From Selaginella tamariscina (Eukaryota > Streptophyta > Lycopodiopsida > Selaginellales > Selaginellaceae), in assembly GCA_003024785.1 (NCBI GenBank), contig PUQB01000086.1, positions 153,962 to 217,961 of the forward strand: a stretch of 64,000 nucleotides of DNA, read 5' to 3'. The first letter of the stretch is position 1. Each line of letters begins with the position of its first letter. The notes below the pieces were generated by a model. The model had not been told where the DNA came from and did not search any database. It worked only from the letters and a program-made list of their open reading frames with translations. Made by a program: the position numbers and the translations under genes. Of this stretch, positions 12,395-25,562 are shown piece by piece.

Positions 12395-13112
12395 TTTTAA
12401 AAGTTTCAAAATATAAAAGTCAATCTATAATTTTAATATTTAATGATTTTTTTGTTAAATGATTCTTTTTATTATTAATATGTAATTATTACGAACTGTT
12501 AATGTTACTAGTTAATTGAACCAGTCATGTACTAATTGTAAAATAGGACGATGTATTTAATTAATCTTAAGACATCAACTACTTTTTTTTTTATTTTTTG
12601 TGAAATAGTAAGTATTAAATACTATAGCAGAATATATGTGTTTATGTGATATATATACGTTGAATTTCATATGCACGTTTCTTTTAAATATAAGCAAAGT
12701 GTATACTCACGCCACTTCATAATATATGCTATTCACGTCTAAAGAGACATAGAGTTACATAACTTATAAACAAACAGATAATTTTATTATTTATTTATTT
12801 TCATATAAATAGTTTATTAACTCCCACACCCTATTATAATAGTAAGATTTAATTAAAATTTCAGCATGAATAACAATGAAAGAAGACAAATGTTAATTAT
12901 TATAAAGAAGATTAATTATAAAATACTAAAATATATTAATAATAATCTTAAAATATACTTATAAATTTATAAATGTATACATATATAGTTCAAACTATAT
13001 TGAATCATAAAACTTGTTTAGAATAAAATTAAAAATACGGTATAATTTTAATACATTTTAAGAATATAAGAGCACGAAATTAATATAAATGTTCACACTT
13101 AGTACGGATATC
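12395..13112. other. Intergenic region between convergent GDSL A and B
   Basis: AT-rich sequence of about 720 bp between the 3' ends of two convergent GDSL copies. The mirror is 28,235-28,922. No coding signal. It may hold both polyadenylation regions, but no single signal stands out from the AT-rich background. Confidence 0.5.
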
Positions 13113-15530
13113 TTAGGATGTATAGGTTGATTTAGCCTTGTAAGTGTACGAATATTCCCTGATATGAAAGAATCTGCTACAACTTGTAGAATGCGTCTGT
13201 AAAATGGAAGTCGTTCCAGAAAATATATTGCGACGGATTGTCGCATGCCTTCCCTATTAATCAATCCCGTTGATAGTAACTCTGTCCCCACATTGAACCG
13301 CTGTTGTGTTGGTGAATATTCCACAACATACCTCCGAAAGATGCTTGAATCCTACACACAAATACATGTATATGTATTAATAATACACACTGTACATTTT
13401 ATGTATATGTACATGTACTATACAGCATATGTACATCCAAAGATATATGTAAGATTTATTTAGTTTACAATTATGTACTGCATATAAGTTGGTGTATGTT
13501 TCGACGTGCCTATATGTATATGGACGTGACTTATGATTATATAAGCTTACCATAGTCATGGTAATTGTTTATGACTTTCTCCATGATACCATAGAAGTCC
13601 CCAATAGTCAACAGTGAACCGGTCAGCTCTTGACTGAGTCCTTTGACCGTCGACTCAAGCATTGACCGGTGGAGTTGACCGACCTTGTTGAACTCTGAGA
13701 GACAGCCCAGTTTATCGTATTGCTGTTTAGGGTCGTGTTGTATTAAGAAGGGCAGATTACACCCTTGAATAGGTACATTTATTACTAAGAAATTCCTTGC
13801 ACCTGCTTCATATAGATCCTATACGTAGAAAACCGTATATATATACGGTTAAAACTTTTTAGTTATACATTCGTGAATATGTGTATAAATGTATATGTAT
13901 GTATATACATGTATATATGTATGTATATGTATGTATATTGTGTACCCGAATCATTTTCTCAATGCTCCATATAACCAATGGAACATATTGCAATAGGCCC
14001 TTGAAGCTCACTCCATTCTTGTATATGGCGAAGTAGTCATTCCCACCTATCTCACCAACTATATATAATCCTTCTGCAAATTGTTTAGCACTTGGAAACT
14101 TCCCTGTATATAAAACTAGACATGATAAATACATATTATATATTATATTTCCCTACAGAGGCATTTGCTTAATAATTTATAAACATTAATAAATATAATA
14201 TAAAATATCTCCCTCTCTACCTATCCTAAATAGTATATAAAAAAAGTTATATTAATTGTGATTTAAGTATGTGTACTCTAACAGAATGACTTATTAAAAC
14301 ATTATACACAAATATATACAATATATTATGGAAATGTCTGTTCTGCATGTGTATATGCACACACACGCACACCACTGGGCTTGTTATGAGCGGCGTCTCT
14401 TTGGAACTGGAGGAACCATTGGAGTTGTGTGTTGAGTTGGAAAGTGGGATATGGATATGTGAAATTATGGGAGTTATAGTAACTAAAACTTAGAGCTCCT
14501 GCTCCTTGAACTGCAAAGTTTGTTCCATATTGTAAGTTTGTTGATGCCAAGTATGGGTTGAGAAATGGAAGTCCATATGCACTTGCTGTAGAATAATGTG
14601 TAGGAGTTAGAACAAATCCGGCGATCACATGAATATGACATTTGCATGACATAATGAATACACATACATATACTTAAGTGATTAAAGCCGTATATGCATG
14701 TGTATGCAGTGATTAAATCCGTAGTCGAAAAAACGCTATGGAAATGTTTAATTACTAATTTAATTATTAATTTATTAATTACTAATTTAATTTAATTATT
14801 AATCCATAACATTTTTTTACTACGGCATATATCACTGTGTGTATGTAAGAGAGAGAATATGTATAAATACATCTAAATAGGTAATATAACATAATATATA
14901 TTATTGTATATATTGTGTTGCTTATACCTGACATTTGCATGACATAACGCTATTTGTATATACAAATATATTTTAAATGATTAAAGTTGTATATGCATGT
15001 GTGTGTGAAAGAGATATAAGTACATCCAGATAAATTTATATAAACATAGTAGAATAAATGAAATCCAAATAAGTAAATCTCTCTCTCTCATAATAGTATG
15101 TATTGTGTTGTTTATACCTGTCAATCACGAATTTGACATTTGCATGACATAATGCGTGTGCACGTCTATTTGGACACAAATCAATAAATTTTAAAGTGAT
15201 TGAAATCGTATATGCATGTGTGTATGTGGGTGCTGTTCTATGCGAATATGTAGTGCATATGTGCACACATATATACACACATATGACGTATATGCACATA
15301 CCTATGAAATCCACAATAACCCGGCCATCCGTGTTTCTGCCGGTAGCATGCCCAAAGTATGTCATGCCATAAGGAGGCTGTGTATATCGGTGGGAAATAT
15401 CGGGAAATGCAACGACTGCATTTCCGGGATCGGACAAAGAATCTCCAAACTGGAAAATTGCTGGGAATTTCTGGGCAAGAATTATTTGAAATAACAAGAA
15501 AAATACTGCAAAGTGAATAATTAAAGCCAT
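13113..15530 (-). CDS. GDSL esterase/lipase copy B (best preserved)
   Basis: Five exons: 15,302-15,530; 14,373-14,585; 13,946-14,103; 13,551-13,818; 13,113-13,351. All introns are GT-AG with consistent phases (1,1,0,1), giving about 368 residues, a normal size for plant GDSL lipases. I chose the ATG at 15,530 because it opens directly with a signal peptide (MALIIHFAVFFLLFQIILA). The blocks seen are FQFGDSLSDPGN (catalytic Ser), NFAVQGA, and VGEIGGNDYF (oxyanion Asn). Exon 4 is intact, ending LTIGDFYGIMEKVINN. Exon 5 has three one-base deletions relative to copy E (GAGTT to GATT, AAGG to AAG, AGGGG to AGGG); the first makes an early stop, and the three together restore frame. This suggests assembly error or very recent decay. 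The predicted product is a secreted ester hydrolase; substrate unknown. Confidence 0.78.
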
Positions 15531-16215
15531 TTTTACAAACAATGCCTTATCAAGCATTCTATATGTTGAGTAACTTTAATCTCAGTAGAAGAACAATTGC
15601 TTTTTAAAAGAAGAATTATTATAAAAAAAGTATTGAATAAGACATCTATTGACTTTTAAATTTCAAAAAATTTAAAAATCATTTTCAATATCAGATGTTA
15701 ATGTTTTAACTTTGAGAGTGTGACGTTGTAAACGTTAAAGCTATTTTATGCAAAAGTATAACTAGAGTATATATGATAAAAAAAAAATTTATAAATAAAT
15801 TATTTATTTAGATTATTCAACTTTTGAGTTTTAATAAAAATGATTTAAACGACTACTGTTATAAATAAAAAAAAAAATAAAAACACGTGCGAATTAGGAG
15901 TGGACTCAAATACTTTGGGTACCATTTAACATTAGTCCACATCAAAGTATTAAAGTTCTTTAAAAAGTCCTTAGAAACATATATATTGATTACTAAAAGC
16001 ATATCAATATATATTATTTTTATTTTAAATAAGTTCAATGTACTTTAAACTATATATACAATACAAATTTATGTGTTTACAAAACATGTGGATGGTATTT
16101 TATATCTTAAATATTATTATTTTATAATTATTATTTAAATAAAATTTCTATACATATAACATTTATTATATTATATAACCTAATTTCGTCTTAATATACA
16201 CATTATACTTAAAGA
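15531..16215. other. Upstream region of GDSL B
   Basis: Conserved with the regions upstream of GDSL E (24,880-25,560) and D (19,060-19,700), including the blocks ACTCTAGTTATAC and AACATCTGATATTGAAAATG. A TTTATAATAATT stretch near 15,610-15,625 (minus strand) is a possible TATA region. The distal part near 15,890-15,950 holds a diverged copy of the upstream segment seen before GDSL A and F. Confidence 0.4.
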
Positions 16216-17345
16216 TATTACATGCCATACTTGGTGTCGACAAACTTACAATACGGTGTAAACTTTGCAGTTCAAGGAGCAGGAGCTCTAAGTTTTAATT
16301 ACTATAGTTCTCATAATTTTACATTTCCATATCCCACTTTCCAACTCAACACATAGCTCCAAAGGTTCCTCCATTTCCAAAAAGACGCCGCTCATAACAA
16401 GCCCGGTGCCTGCCTGCCTGCGTGCCTATGTGTGTTCATATAAACATCATAATATATTTGCATATATTTATTTTGTGTATAATGTTTTTTTAATAAGTCA
16501 TTCTGTTAAAGTACACATACTTAAATCACAAATGTTAAATATCAACTTGAGGACAATTACTATTTTATATACTATTTAGGATAGGCAGAGAGGCAGATAT
16601 TTTATATTATATTTAATTAATGATTATAATTAATAATAAGCAAATGGAAATATAATATATAATATATATTTATTATGTCTAATTTTATATACAGGGACCA
16701 AGTGCAAAACAATTTGCAGAAGGATATATATAATTGGTGAGGTAGGTGAAAATGACTACTTCACAATATATACTTCAAAGGTCCATCTATTGGTTGTACA
16801 AAGCATCGAGAATATGATTCGGGTATAACATACATACATACATGTGTAAAAACTTAATATGTCTGTTTTTTCTGGTAGAGTTTATATCAAACAGGTGCAG
16901 GGGTGTAATCAACCATACTTAGTACCACGCGATTGTAAATCACAGTATGACAAGCTGGGGTGTCTCCTGGAATTCAACAGAGTTGGTCAACTCCATAGGT
17001 CAATGGTTAAGTCAACGGTCAAACATCTTAGTCGAGAGTTGACTGGCACAGTGTTGACTATTGCTGACTTTTACGGTGCCATGGACAAGATAATAAATAA
17101 TCATCGCGATTATGGTAAGTGCAGTAACATATGTAATGTTTATTTACATAAGTATTGTTTTGTAGGATTTAAGTATATCCTTCAGAACACATATGCTAGA
17201 ATGACCATTTTACAGAGGCATTTTACAGGACTGTAGCATATTCTTTCTTATCTGTGAATATTCAGATCCACCAGACAGACTTAGCATATGTAAGTCAATG
17301 CTTGAGTCAACAGTTGACAGTTGCTGACTTTACAACTGCTGTGTA
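16216..17345 (+). pseudogene. GDSL copy C (relic)
   Basis: Partial exons only. Exon 2-like sequence at about 16,230-16,405 contains the NFAVQGAGALSF block. An exon 3-like piece at 16,695-16,820 has lost several bases in the GEIGGND block. An exon 4-like piece at 16,879-17,115 matches copies A and F (IADFYGAMDKIINN) but has an internal deletion near its 5' part. The exon 5-like piece at 17,166-17,260 is shortened. A scrap of exon 4 is repeated at 17,290-17,340. Exon 1 is absent upstream. It mixes subtype-1 sequence (exons 2-3, like B/E) with subtype-2 sequence (exons 4-5, like A/F), so it may be a recombinant. Confidence 0.65.
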
Positions 17346-17559
17346 CTTATATGTGCGTGTGCGTGTGTGAGAGAGAGTCCAATCCTTCATATATGCATAC
17401 ATATACAAAATTTATAAAACGTAGTAACAGACATATTTTCTATGTATTCTATTGCACAAGAATATGGCATTTGCATGATCTATTTGTACACACATATGAA
17501 TTCATACATTTGTACATATGTACAAGTATCTACATACATTTTAAACGACTGAAGTCATA

Positions 17560-17735
17560 TATGCATATGTGTGTTGTTGTTCTATGCTTTTTCTTGGTGA
17601 TCACGATCTCATGGCATAATATCTTCGGCCAAGAATATGTCATAGATAGTAAGAAAAGCATATGTCCACACATATATACACACACCTCTATATATAATAT
17701 ATATATGAAATCCACAGTAAGCCGGCCGTGTCCAC
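17560..17735 (-). pseudogene. GDSL exon 1 scrap in reverse orientation
   Basis: On the minus strand, 17,706-17,730 reads GGCCGGCTTACTGTGGATTTCAT, the end of GDSL exon 1 with changes. It is followed by intron-1-like sequence with TATATGCATATG repeats. It is a short leftover next to relic C in the opposite orientation. Confidence 0.4.
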
Positions 17736-17769
17736 AGGGACAACAACAACGTAATGAACAACCTCATGT

Positions 17770-17879
17770 ATAGGTGACCTAACATTTTTTTAAAATTTGA
17801 TGCCAGATAGAGTGTTTAATAATTTAATTGGGTTACAAATGATAGCTAATTGATATTCTATAATTAATATTAATGTTTA

Positions 17880-17918
<39 letters not shown>

Positions 17919-19735
17919 ATAGATTTAATAATACCTAAATAGACATATATAAAGAATAATTAACCCTTTGTCTTTTTAATTAAATGTTAATATTAAATTA
18001 TTAAAGAGGCATAATACTCCCAAAGTAATCACTAGTTATAATAGAATGACTTAGATCTTCTTTGTTTAAGAAATTTTAATGACAACTAAAATATACTAAT
18101 GTGTAAGATAAAGTATTAACGATCTAATATATTTTAAAATATGCATTAGTTGGATGAATTAAATTTAATTAAATAAGAAGGTTTTATTCATAAAATGTAT
18201 CTTAAAAATATACATTAATTGAATGAATTAAATTTGTATATACATGTGTGCATCTAACAATGTTTCATTATGTAAATGCTTAATATGAATACTTATATAA
18301 ATTGCATCTTTAAATATACCATGGGTGTGTATTTGAAGGAAACTATGTTATGCTCCATTATTATTTTAAAGCTTGTTTTAAATATTTATATATGTATAGA
18401 TTTTGTTATTATAAGAAATTATAATAAATGTATTCATAATAATTTAATTTTAAGGAATGATATAATATAATTCAAACATGTGAGACATTGATGATTCAAT
18501 GAACTTCTTTAATTTGTGCATTAATAAAATTCTCAAATAATTTTACATGTCACAGAAAGCATATATTATAATAATAAATATTAAATTAAAAATAAAAGTA
18601 AAATAGATTAATAACTTTTTATATATAAACAAACTAAAAATATATTGACTAGACGTAACCTTCTGTATTATATATCAAAAACATATTACTTTGATGATTT
18701 TACTTTGTGATGATGAATTATTTTAATAAAGACTTTAGTAAAGTTAGATAGGCAATATTTTTATGCTTTTATATTTTTTAGTACTTTTTAAATTATTAAT
18801 ATGTTCTTGATAAGTTCATGAGTAAATCCCTTGCATTATTTTAAATAAAAAGATTAATTTCTTCGAACATAAAATATATAGAGTGTGTTTTTATGTGTAT
18901 ATAGTATGTTTACACAATATGCACTTTATATAACATAATATAATATTATAAAAAATTATATATCATCTCATTCAGATAATTACTTCATCTAATTCAACTT
19001 CAACTTTCAGAAACTAAATTTTCAATTAACTATGAAACATGATATATATTACGTGTGTGTGTGTGTGTGTGTGAGATATCTTTAAAAGATTAATTATAAA
19101 ATACTAAAATATAAATGATCTTAAGATAAAATATCATCCACAACATATAAATTTATATTGTGTATATATATCTATATCTATTTATCTATTTATATGTATA
19201 GTTCAAATTACATTGACCCATACAACTTACTTAAAATAAATTAATATATACTGATATATTTTTATTATATTTTATACTTCCAAAGAACATTGCACTATTA
19301 ATGTTCAAACTCAACGGTAGGAAAACTTGACGTGATGGTTGACGTGTTTTACTGTTTTCACAATAGTCTATGGCTCTAGTTTAAATCATTTTTATTAGAA
19401 CTCAAAAGTTTAAATAGTTTAAATAAATAATTTATTTATAAAATATTTTTATCATATATACTCTAGTTATACCTCCTGCACACTTCATTCATACGTTATA
19501 AAATAGCTTTAACGTCTTACAAAACGTCACATTAGCCTCTCAAGTACATCTCATATAGAAAATGATTTTAAAAAAAAAATTGAATTATAAAAAGTCAATC
19601 TATTTCTTATCAGTTTTTTTTCTATAAAATAATGGCTTTTATTTGCTTATGATTCTCTTTATCATAAAAAAGGTTAATATTAGAACAAGGCGATACTTAT
19701 TATTCAATTAATTTTAAGTCTTGAAAAGTTCCGTT
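17770..19735. other. AT-rich DNA with microsatellites, no gene seen
   Basis: Contains an (AT)n run at 17,884-17,912 and a (GT)n run near 19,052-19,072. From about 19,060 the sequence is a third copy of the upstream region of GDSL B and E. No exon or protein motif could be supported between 17.8 and 19.9 kb. Confidence 0.5.
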
Positions 19736-19739
19736 TTTA

Positions 19740-19905
19740 AAGGGTAAAAGGGCAGCACGATCCTTTACGATCCATTAGTTGAACTGCTGATCTCGCACGT
19801 GGGTGGGGAGTTGAATCCTCTTGCTCCCCAATTCGATTAAGGGAATTCCCTGCGCTGCCTCGGCAACCCGGTGCTTAACAGCAGTAACATCTGTGGTTTG
19901 GCACA
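19740..19905 (+). mobile_element. Candidate tRNA-derived SINE fragment
   Basis: A GC-richer insertion upstream of GDSL D, absent at the matching place of B and E. It contains GAGTTGAATCCTC (about 19,809-19,821), close to a pol III B box, preceded at tRNA-like distance by GTTGAACTGCTGATCTCGCA, which resembles the D-arm to anticodon part of a tRNA. I see no clear A-tail or target duplication, so this is tentative. Confidence 0.3.
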
Positions 19906-19959
19906 CCATAGAATGCTTGATAATAAGGCATTGTTGAGATTTGGATTTCTTTTGTAAAA

Positions 19960-22569
19960 ATGGCTTTAGTTATTCATTTTGCAGTGTTTTTCTTGTTATT
20001 TCAAGTAATTCTTGCCCATAAATCCCAGCAATTTTCCAGTTTGGGATTCTTTGTCCGATCCCGGGAATGCAGTCGTTGCATTTCCCGATATTTCCCACCG
20101 ATATACACAGCCTCCTTATGGCATGACATACTTTGGGCATGCTACCGGCAGAAACACAGATGGCCGGGTTATTGTGGATTTCATAGGTATGTGTATAACA
20201 TTATATGTGTGTATCAATATACATGCACACGCATTATGTCATGCAAATTCATAATTATATTATATGTTATTTATTTACATATACATTTACACTATGTATT
20301 GTGTTACTTATACCTGTCGATCATATGTCATGCAAATTGATATTATTTATTTATTAAATTCTATTTTATCTCTCTCTCTCTCTCACACACACACACATAT
20401 ACAACTTCAATCACTTAAAATATATTTATATATGTATAAACAACACAATACATAGAATAATATATATATATAGAGAGAGAGAGAGATTCATTCATTTTGC
20501 TATGTTATTAACTATTTGGATGTACTTACATGTATAGCTCTCTCTCACGCACACATGCATATACGACTTCAATCACTTAAAATATTATTTTGTGTACAAA
20601 TAGACATGCACATGCATTATGTCATGCAATGTCATATTCGTGATAGACAGGTATAAGCAACACAATACATATATAATTATTATTTATTTATTTGAATTTC
20701 ATTTATTCTACTATGTTATGTAATTTATCTGGATGGGATTCTTTCTCTCTCTCACACACACATGTCATACGACTTCAATCACTTAAAATATCTGTATGTA
20801 CAAATAGATGTGCACACTCGTATTGTCATGCAAATATCATATTTTTATGGTTGACATGTATAAGCAATACAATACATAATAATATAATTTATATTAACTA
20901 TCTCAATGTACTTATATGTATTCTTATCTCACATACACATGCATATAGACTTCAATCACTTACGTATATTTATATGTACAAATAGACGTGGACACTCTTA
21001 CGCCAAGCCAATTCATATTCTTGTGATCGACGGATTCATTACTATGTTATATTAACTTATTTAGATGTACTCATATGTTACTCTCTCTTCTCACACACAC
21101 GCGCGCGCGGGCAAACTAACCTACACATTATTCTACAGCAAGTGCATATGGACTTCCATTTCTCAACCCATACTTGGCGTCCACAGACTTACAATACGGT
21201 GCAAACTTTGCAGTTCAAGGAGCAGGAGCTCTAAGTTTTAGTTACTATAACTCCCATAATTTCACATTTCCATTTCTCACTTTCCAACTCAACACACAGC
21301 TCCAATGGTTCCTCCAATTCCAAAAAGACGCCGCTCAATAAGCCTGGTGCGTGTGTGTGTGCATATACACATGCAGAACAGACATTTCCATAATATACTT
21401 ATATATATTTATTCTGTGTATAATGTCTCTCTGACAAATCATTCTGTTAGAGTACCCATACTTAAATCACTAATGTTAAATATCAACTTGAAACAATTAA
21501 ATTTTGATATACTACTTAAGATAGGCAGAGAGGGAGATATTTATATTATATTTGATTAATAAAATAATAATAATATATTATTTATCATGTCTACTTTATA
21601 TACAGGGGATTTTCCAAGTGTTAAGCAATTTGCTGAAGGATTATATATAATTGTGAGATAGGTGGGAATACTACTTTGGCATATACAGGAATGGAGTGAG
21701 CTTCAAGGGCTTATTGCAATATGTTCCATTGGTTATATGGAGCATTGAGAAAATGATTCGGTACACACATATACATATACGTACATAATACATAACTACA
21801 TATACATACACATACATGTATAAACATATATGGTTTTTATGTATTTTTGTGTAGGATCTATATCAAGCAGGTGCAAGGAATTTCTTAATAGTAAATCTGC
21901 CTGTTCAAGGGTGTAAACCCGTCCTTAATACAACACGACCCTAGACAGCAATACGATAACTGGGATGTCTCCCAGAGTTCAACAAGGTCGGCCAACTCCA
22001 CCGTCAATGCTCAAGTCAGCGGTCAAGGACCTTAGTCAAGAATTGACCGGTTCAGTGTTGACTATTGGGGACTTCTATGGTATCATGGAGAAAGTCATAA
22101 ACAATCACCATGACTATGTAAGCATATATCACATCCATACACATTATATATATAGGCACGTCGAAACATACATATATCCACACACACGCACACCAACTTA
22201 TATGCAGTACATAATTGGTTATAAACTAAAAAATCTTACATATATCTTTGGATGTACATAAGCTGTTATAGTACCATGTACATATACCTAGAGTGTGTAT
22301 TATTAATACATATACATGTATTTGTGTAGGATTCACGCATCTTTCAGAGGTATTTGTGGAATATTCACCAACACAACAACGGTTCAATGTGGGGACAGAG
22401 TTACTATCAACGGTTTGATTTAATAGGGAAGGCATGCGATAATCCGTCACAATATATTTTCTGGAATGACTTCCATTTTACAGACGCATTCTACAAGATT
22501 GTAGCAGATTCTTTCATGTCAGGGGAATATTCGTACACATACAAGGCTAAATCAACCTATACATCCTAA
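19960..22569 (+). pseudogene. GDSL esterase/lipase copy D (frameshifted)
   Basis: Exons: 19,960 to about 20,187; 21,139-21,346; 21,606-21,760; 21,855-22,117; 22,330-22,569. The gene lies at the centre of the inverted repeat. Exon 1 opens with a signal peptide (MALVIHFAVFFLLFQVILA) but has one-base losses on both sides of the FQFG block, so GDSLSDPGN lies in another frame. Exon 2 keeps NFAVQGAGALSF. Exon 3 has lost bases inside GEIGGND. Exons 3 and 4 each lack the last G before the donor. The exon 5 end is close to copy E (FWNDFHFTDAFYK ... YKAKSTYTS). Intron 1 is about 950 bp and filled with repeats of a TCTC-CACACACATGCATATACGACTTCAATCACTT unit. As assembled it is non-functional; the many one-base changes could partly be assembly errors. 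Confidence 0.75.
20188..21138 (+). repeat. Tandem repeats in intron 1 of GDSL D
   Basis: About five to six imperfect repeats of roughly 150-170 bp. Each has a CT/CA dinucleotide run, then GCATATACGACTTCAATCAC, then a GCACACGCATTATGTCATGC-like block, then GATAGACAGGTATAAGCAACAC. The same repeat fills intron 1 of copy E (25,764-26,800), where it has a similar copy number. Copy B has two or three units. Confidence 0.65.
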
Positions 22570-23767
22570 GATATATCTATCCTAACTATGAACATTTTAT
22601 ATTAATTTCATGCTCTCATATTCTTAAAATGTATTAAGATTTATTAAAATTATACCAGTAAAATATTAATTTATCTAAACAATTTATGGTTCAATTAGTT
22701 TGAACTATATAACATGATATACATTTATAAGTGGTAAATATGTGGATGGTATAAATTATATTAAGTTATTAGTATATTTTAGTATTTTTAAAATTAATCT
22801 TTAAACATTGTTAATTACGTTGGAGTTTTAATTAAATCTATAATATAAATAGGATTAATGTATTTAGTGTGGCAGCTAAATAAACTATTTTTAATATGAA
22901 AAAAAAATTAAACTTACTGTTTATCTTATAAATTAGGTAACTCTATGTTTTAGTTTCAAAATTGATCTTCATACGTGTATACACATATTAAAGTGGTGAG
23001 TATACACTCTGCGTATATTCAAAAAAACGTGTATACGTAATTCAAGCGAACGTATATAACACGGGTCATAATATAAATACATAGCTTTCTGTTCATATAT
23101 ATATATATATCAAGAAAGCCAGGTCATATATTGTTTTATAGTATATTTCACACAAAATATAAGTAGCTGATGTATGAAATATTCCTACTTGAAATTAATT
23201 AAATACATTAATCACTATCGTCCTATGTTACAGTTAGTACATCGCTTTCTTTGTACGGTTCAATTAACTAGTAACATTAATAAATAATTACTTTTTAATA
23301 TTTTAAACTTTTAAAAATTATTTTAAATATCAGATGTTAATGTAGTAACTCGAGAGGCTTATGTGATGTAATAAAATTATTTTATAGAATATAAGTGATA
23401 TAAGTGGAGTGTGCAATGAACAAAAATATTTTATAAAGAAGTTTAGATTATTTATTTATATGAAATGTTAGCATTTTTAAGTTTTAATAAAAATAATTTA
23501 ATTATTATTAACTAAAACAAAAGTACATTTCAAGAGTGTATGTTAAGTCGGTGTCTGGTGGATCTGAATATTACCCAGACAAGAAAGAATATGCTACACT
23601 CCATGTAAAACGATCATTCCAGTATATATGATCTGAACTGAAGGATTCAATTAAAAACTCTATGTTTCATAATTATATTTATAAATATATGTACTATTAT
23701 TATTTATAAATATATGTATATAAAATTAATTATCATCGATATATTTTATTATTATTTCATAAGCATA

Positions 23768-23807
<40 letters not shown>

Positions 23808-24849
23808 CATATTTAAAACACACACAGACACACATATAAGTTTGAAATGGTGGAACATTTTAATATACACTTGTGATATAATAAATGTGGAATTTAAATG
23901 GTACACTACCATAACGTGCATATATATGGCTGATAAGCCACATTATTCTTAAGATAAATTTATAATTAGTATTCAAACCTCCTTAAATATTATTTTATAT
24001 GGTTAAAGATTTTAAAATAAATTTAAGTCATTCAATTAACATATCATAATTGATATTTAAAGTCCCATAACTTTAAACATAGAATATTAACAGAATTGAA
24101 AATGAAATTAAAAAGTATATTTAAAATATACTTTCTCATTGATATTAAAATTTCTTAAACCAAATTTGAGATTAAAATAAAATCTAAACTAGTCAATATC
24201 TTTAACAAATCCTGTATGAGAAATTTTAATGTATTTTGATTTTGATTTTATTTACTAATTTGATTAATCATATTTAACTAATGAAATAATAAGAAATTAA
24301 TATTGACATAAAATTAAGTTAGTATTAACTTGTGTTTATGCACTATATTATACACACACTATATTTTATACATCTTTTTAAGTTTTTATATACAAACACA
24401 CGTGCATATATATATATATGGACACACATACTGTAACATAGCGTTAGTTAGCTATATTCTTTGTTGAACAATTTTTTTTTAAAAAAAATTAAGAACTTTA
24501 TAATCCTAATGAGAAATGAATAATCTGGATGCTCAATTATTATAAGGAGGAATAAATGTTCTGGCTGCTCAATTATTATTCAGAAATCAAAAGTCACAGT
24601 AATGCAAGTTTGGGTTTGTGTTTGTTTTTATTGAAAATTAATTATCTTTAGTATAATATATGAAATATGTATACATAATATAAATGTGTAATGGATTTTT
24701 TACTTCATTAACATGTCCTTGGTGCCAAAGACAGCATTTTATTAAGATGTCCCATAAACCATGAGAAACTGTATGAACATTTGCATGGAATTGTACATAA
24801 GCGTACAACATGCTAAATGGCAATATCTTTAAATATAATGTGTATATGA
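22570..24849. other. AT-rich spacer between GDSL D and right arm
   Basis: No gene apart from the short GDSL scrap at 23,548-23,640. It holds a pure (AT)n run at 23,770-23,806 and AT-rich sequence. Short open stretches such as 24,638-24,823 show no family signal. Confidence 0.5.
23548..23640 (-). pseudogene. GDSL exon 5 fragment, subtype of A/F
   Basis: The minus strand matches the end of exon 5 of copies A and F: TATATACTGGAATGATC, then the GTAGCATATTCTTTCTT and GAATATTCAGATCCACC blocks. No other exon is nearby. Its position mirrors relic C (paired sum about 40,830), so the central inverted repeat once extended this far. Confidence 0.55.
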
Positions 24850-25425
24850 AATTAGGTTATATAATATAATAATGTTATATGTACATCAATTTTTTAAAGA
24901 TTAATTATAAAATAATAATTAAATCTTAAGATATAGAATACCATCCACATATTTGTAAACATATAAATTTATATTGTATATATTAGTTTAAACTACATTG
25001 AACTTCAATTAAAAATAATATATATTGATATGTTTTTAGTATATCAAAATATATATGTTTATATGGACGACACTCACTTTTTATTTTTTATTTTTTTTAC
25101 AGTAGTCTATGGCTCATTTTTATTAAAACTCAAAATTTTAAATAATCTAAATAAATAGTTTATTTATAATTTTTCTTTATATCATATATACTCTAGTTAT
25201 ACCTTCTGCACACTTCATTTATATTTTATAAAATAGCTTTAACGTTTCACCACGTCACTTGCGCACTCAGATGTTAAAACATTAACATCTGATATTGAAA
25301 ATGATTTTTAAAATTTTTGAAATTTAAAAGTCAATAGATGTCTTATTTAGTTCTTTTTATAATAATTATTTTAATGATATTTTAAGTTTTAACTGACTGT
25401 TACTAGCTACGATTCTTCTTTATTA

Positions 25426-25440
25426 TAAATATAAAAGCAA
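25426..25440 (+). promoter_or_regulatory. Possible TATA box of GDSL E
   Basis: TTATAAATATAAAAG lies about 125-135 bp before the ATG of copy E. It is a good plant TATA match, although the background is AT-rich, which limits its weight. Confidence 0.35.
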
Positions 25441-25562
25441 TTGTTTTTCTACTACAGATTGTCAATACTACTAGTTAACTTGATTAACTGAACTGCAAGT
25501 CTCAACATATAGAATGCTTGACATATAAGGAATTGTTGAGATTTCGATTTTTTTTTGTAAAA

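Larger units (their letters stand above)
3195..16150 (+). repeat. Left arm of large inverted repeat
   Basis: Matches the reverse complement of 24,850-37,140. Paired landmarks: 3650 with 36,740 (CCTCGGC..CCGAGG block), 5540 with 35,210, 8760 with 32,050 (CTCTAGAGCAACAATCTC), 10,982-12,394 (GDSL A) with 28,923-30,377 (GDSL F), and 13,113-15,530 (GDSL B) with 25,563-28,234 (GDSL E). The sums of paired coordinates stay within about 40,400-41,400, so the axis lies near 20.6 kb. The arms differ by many substitutions and by private insertions (MITE at 5690, insertion at 9890). Confidence 0.8.
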
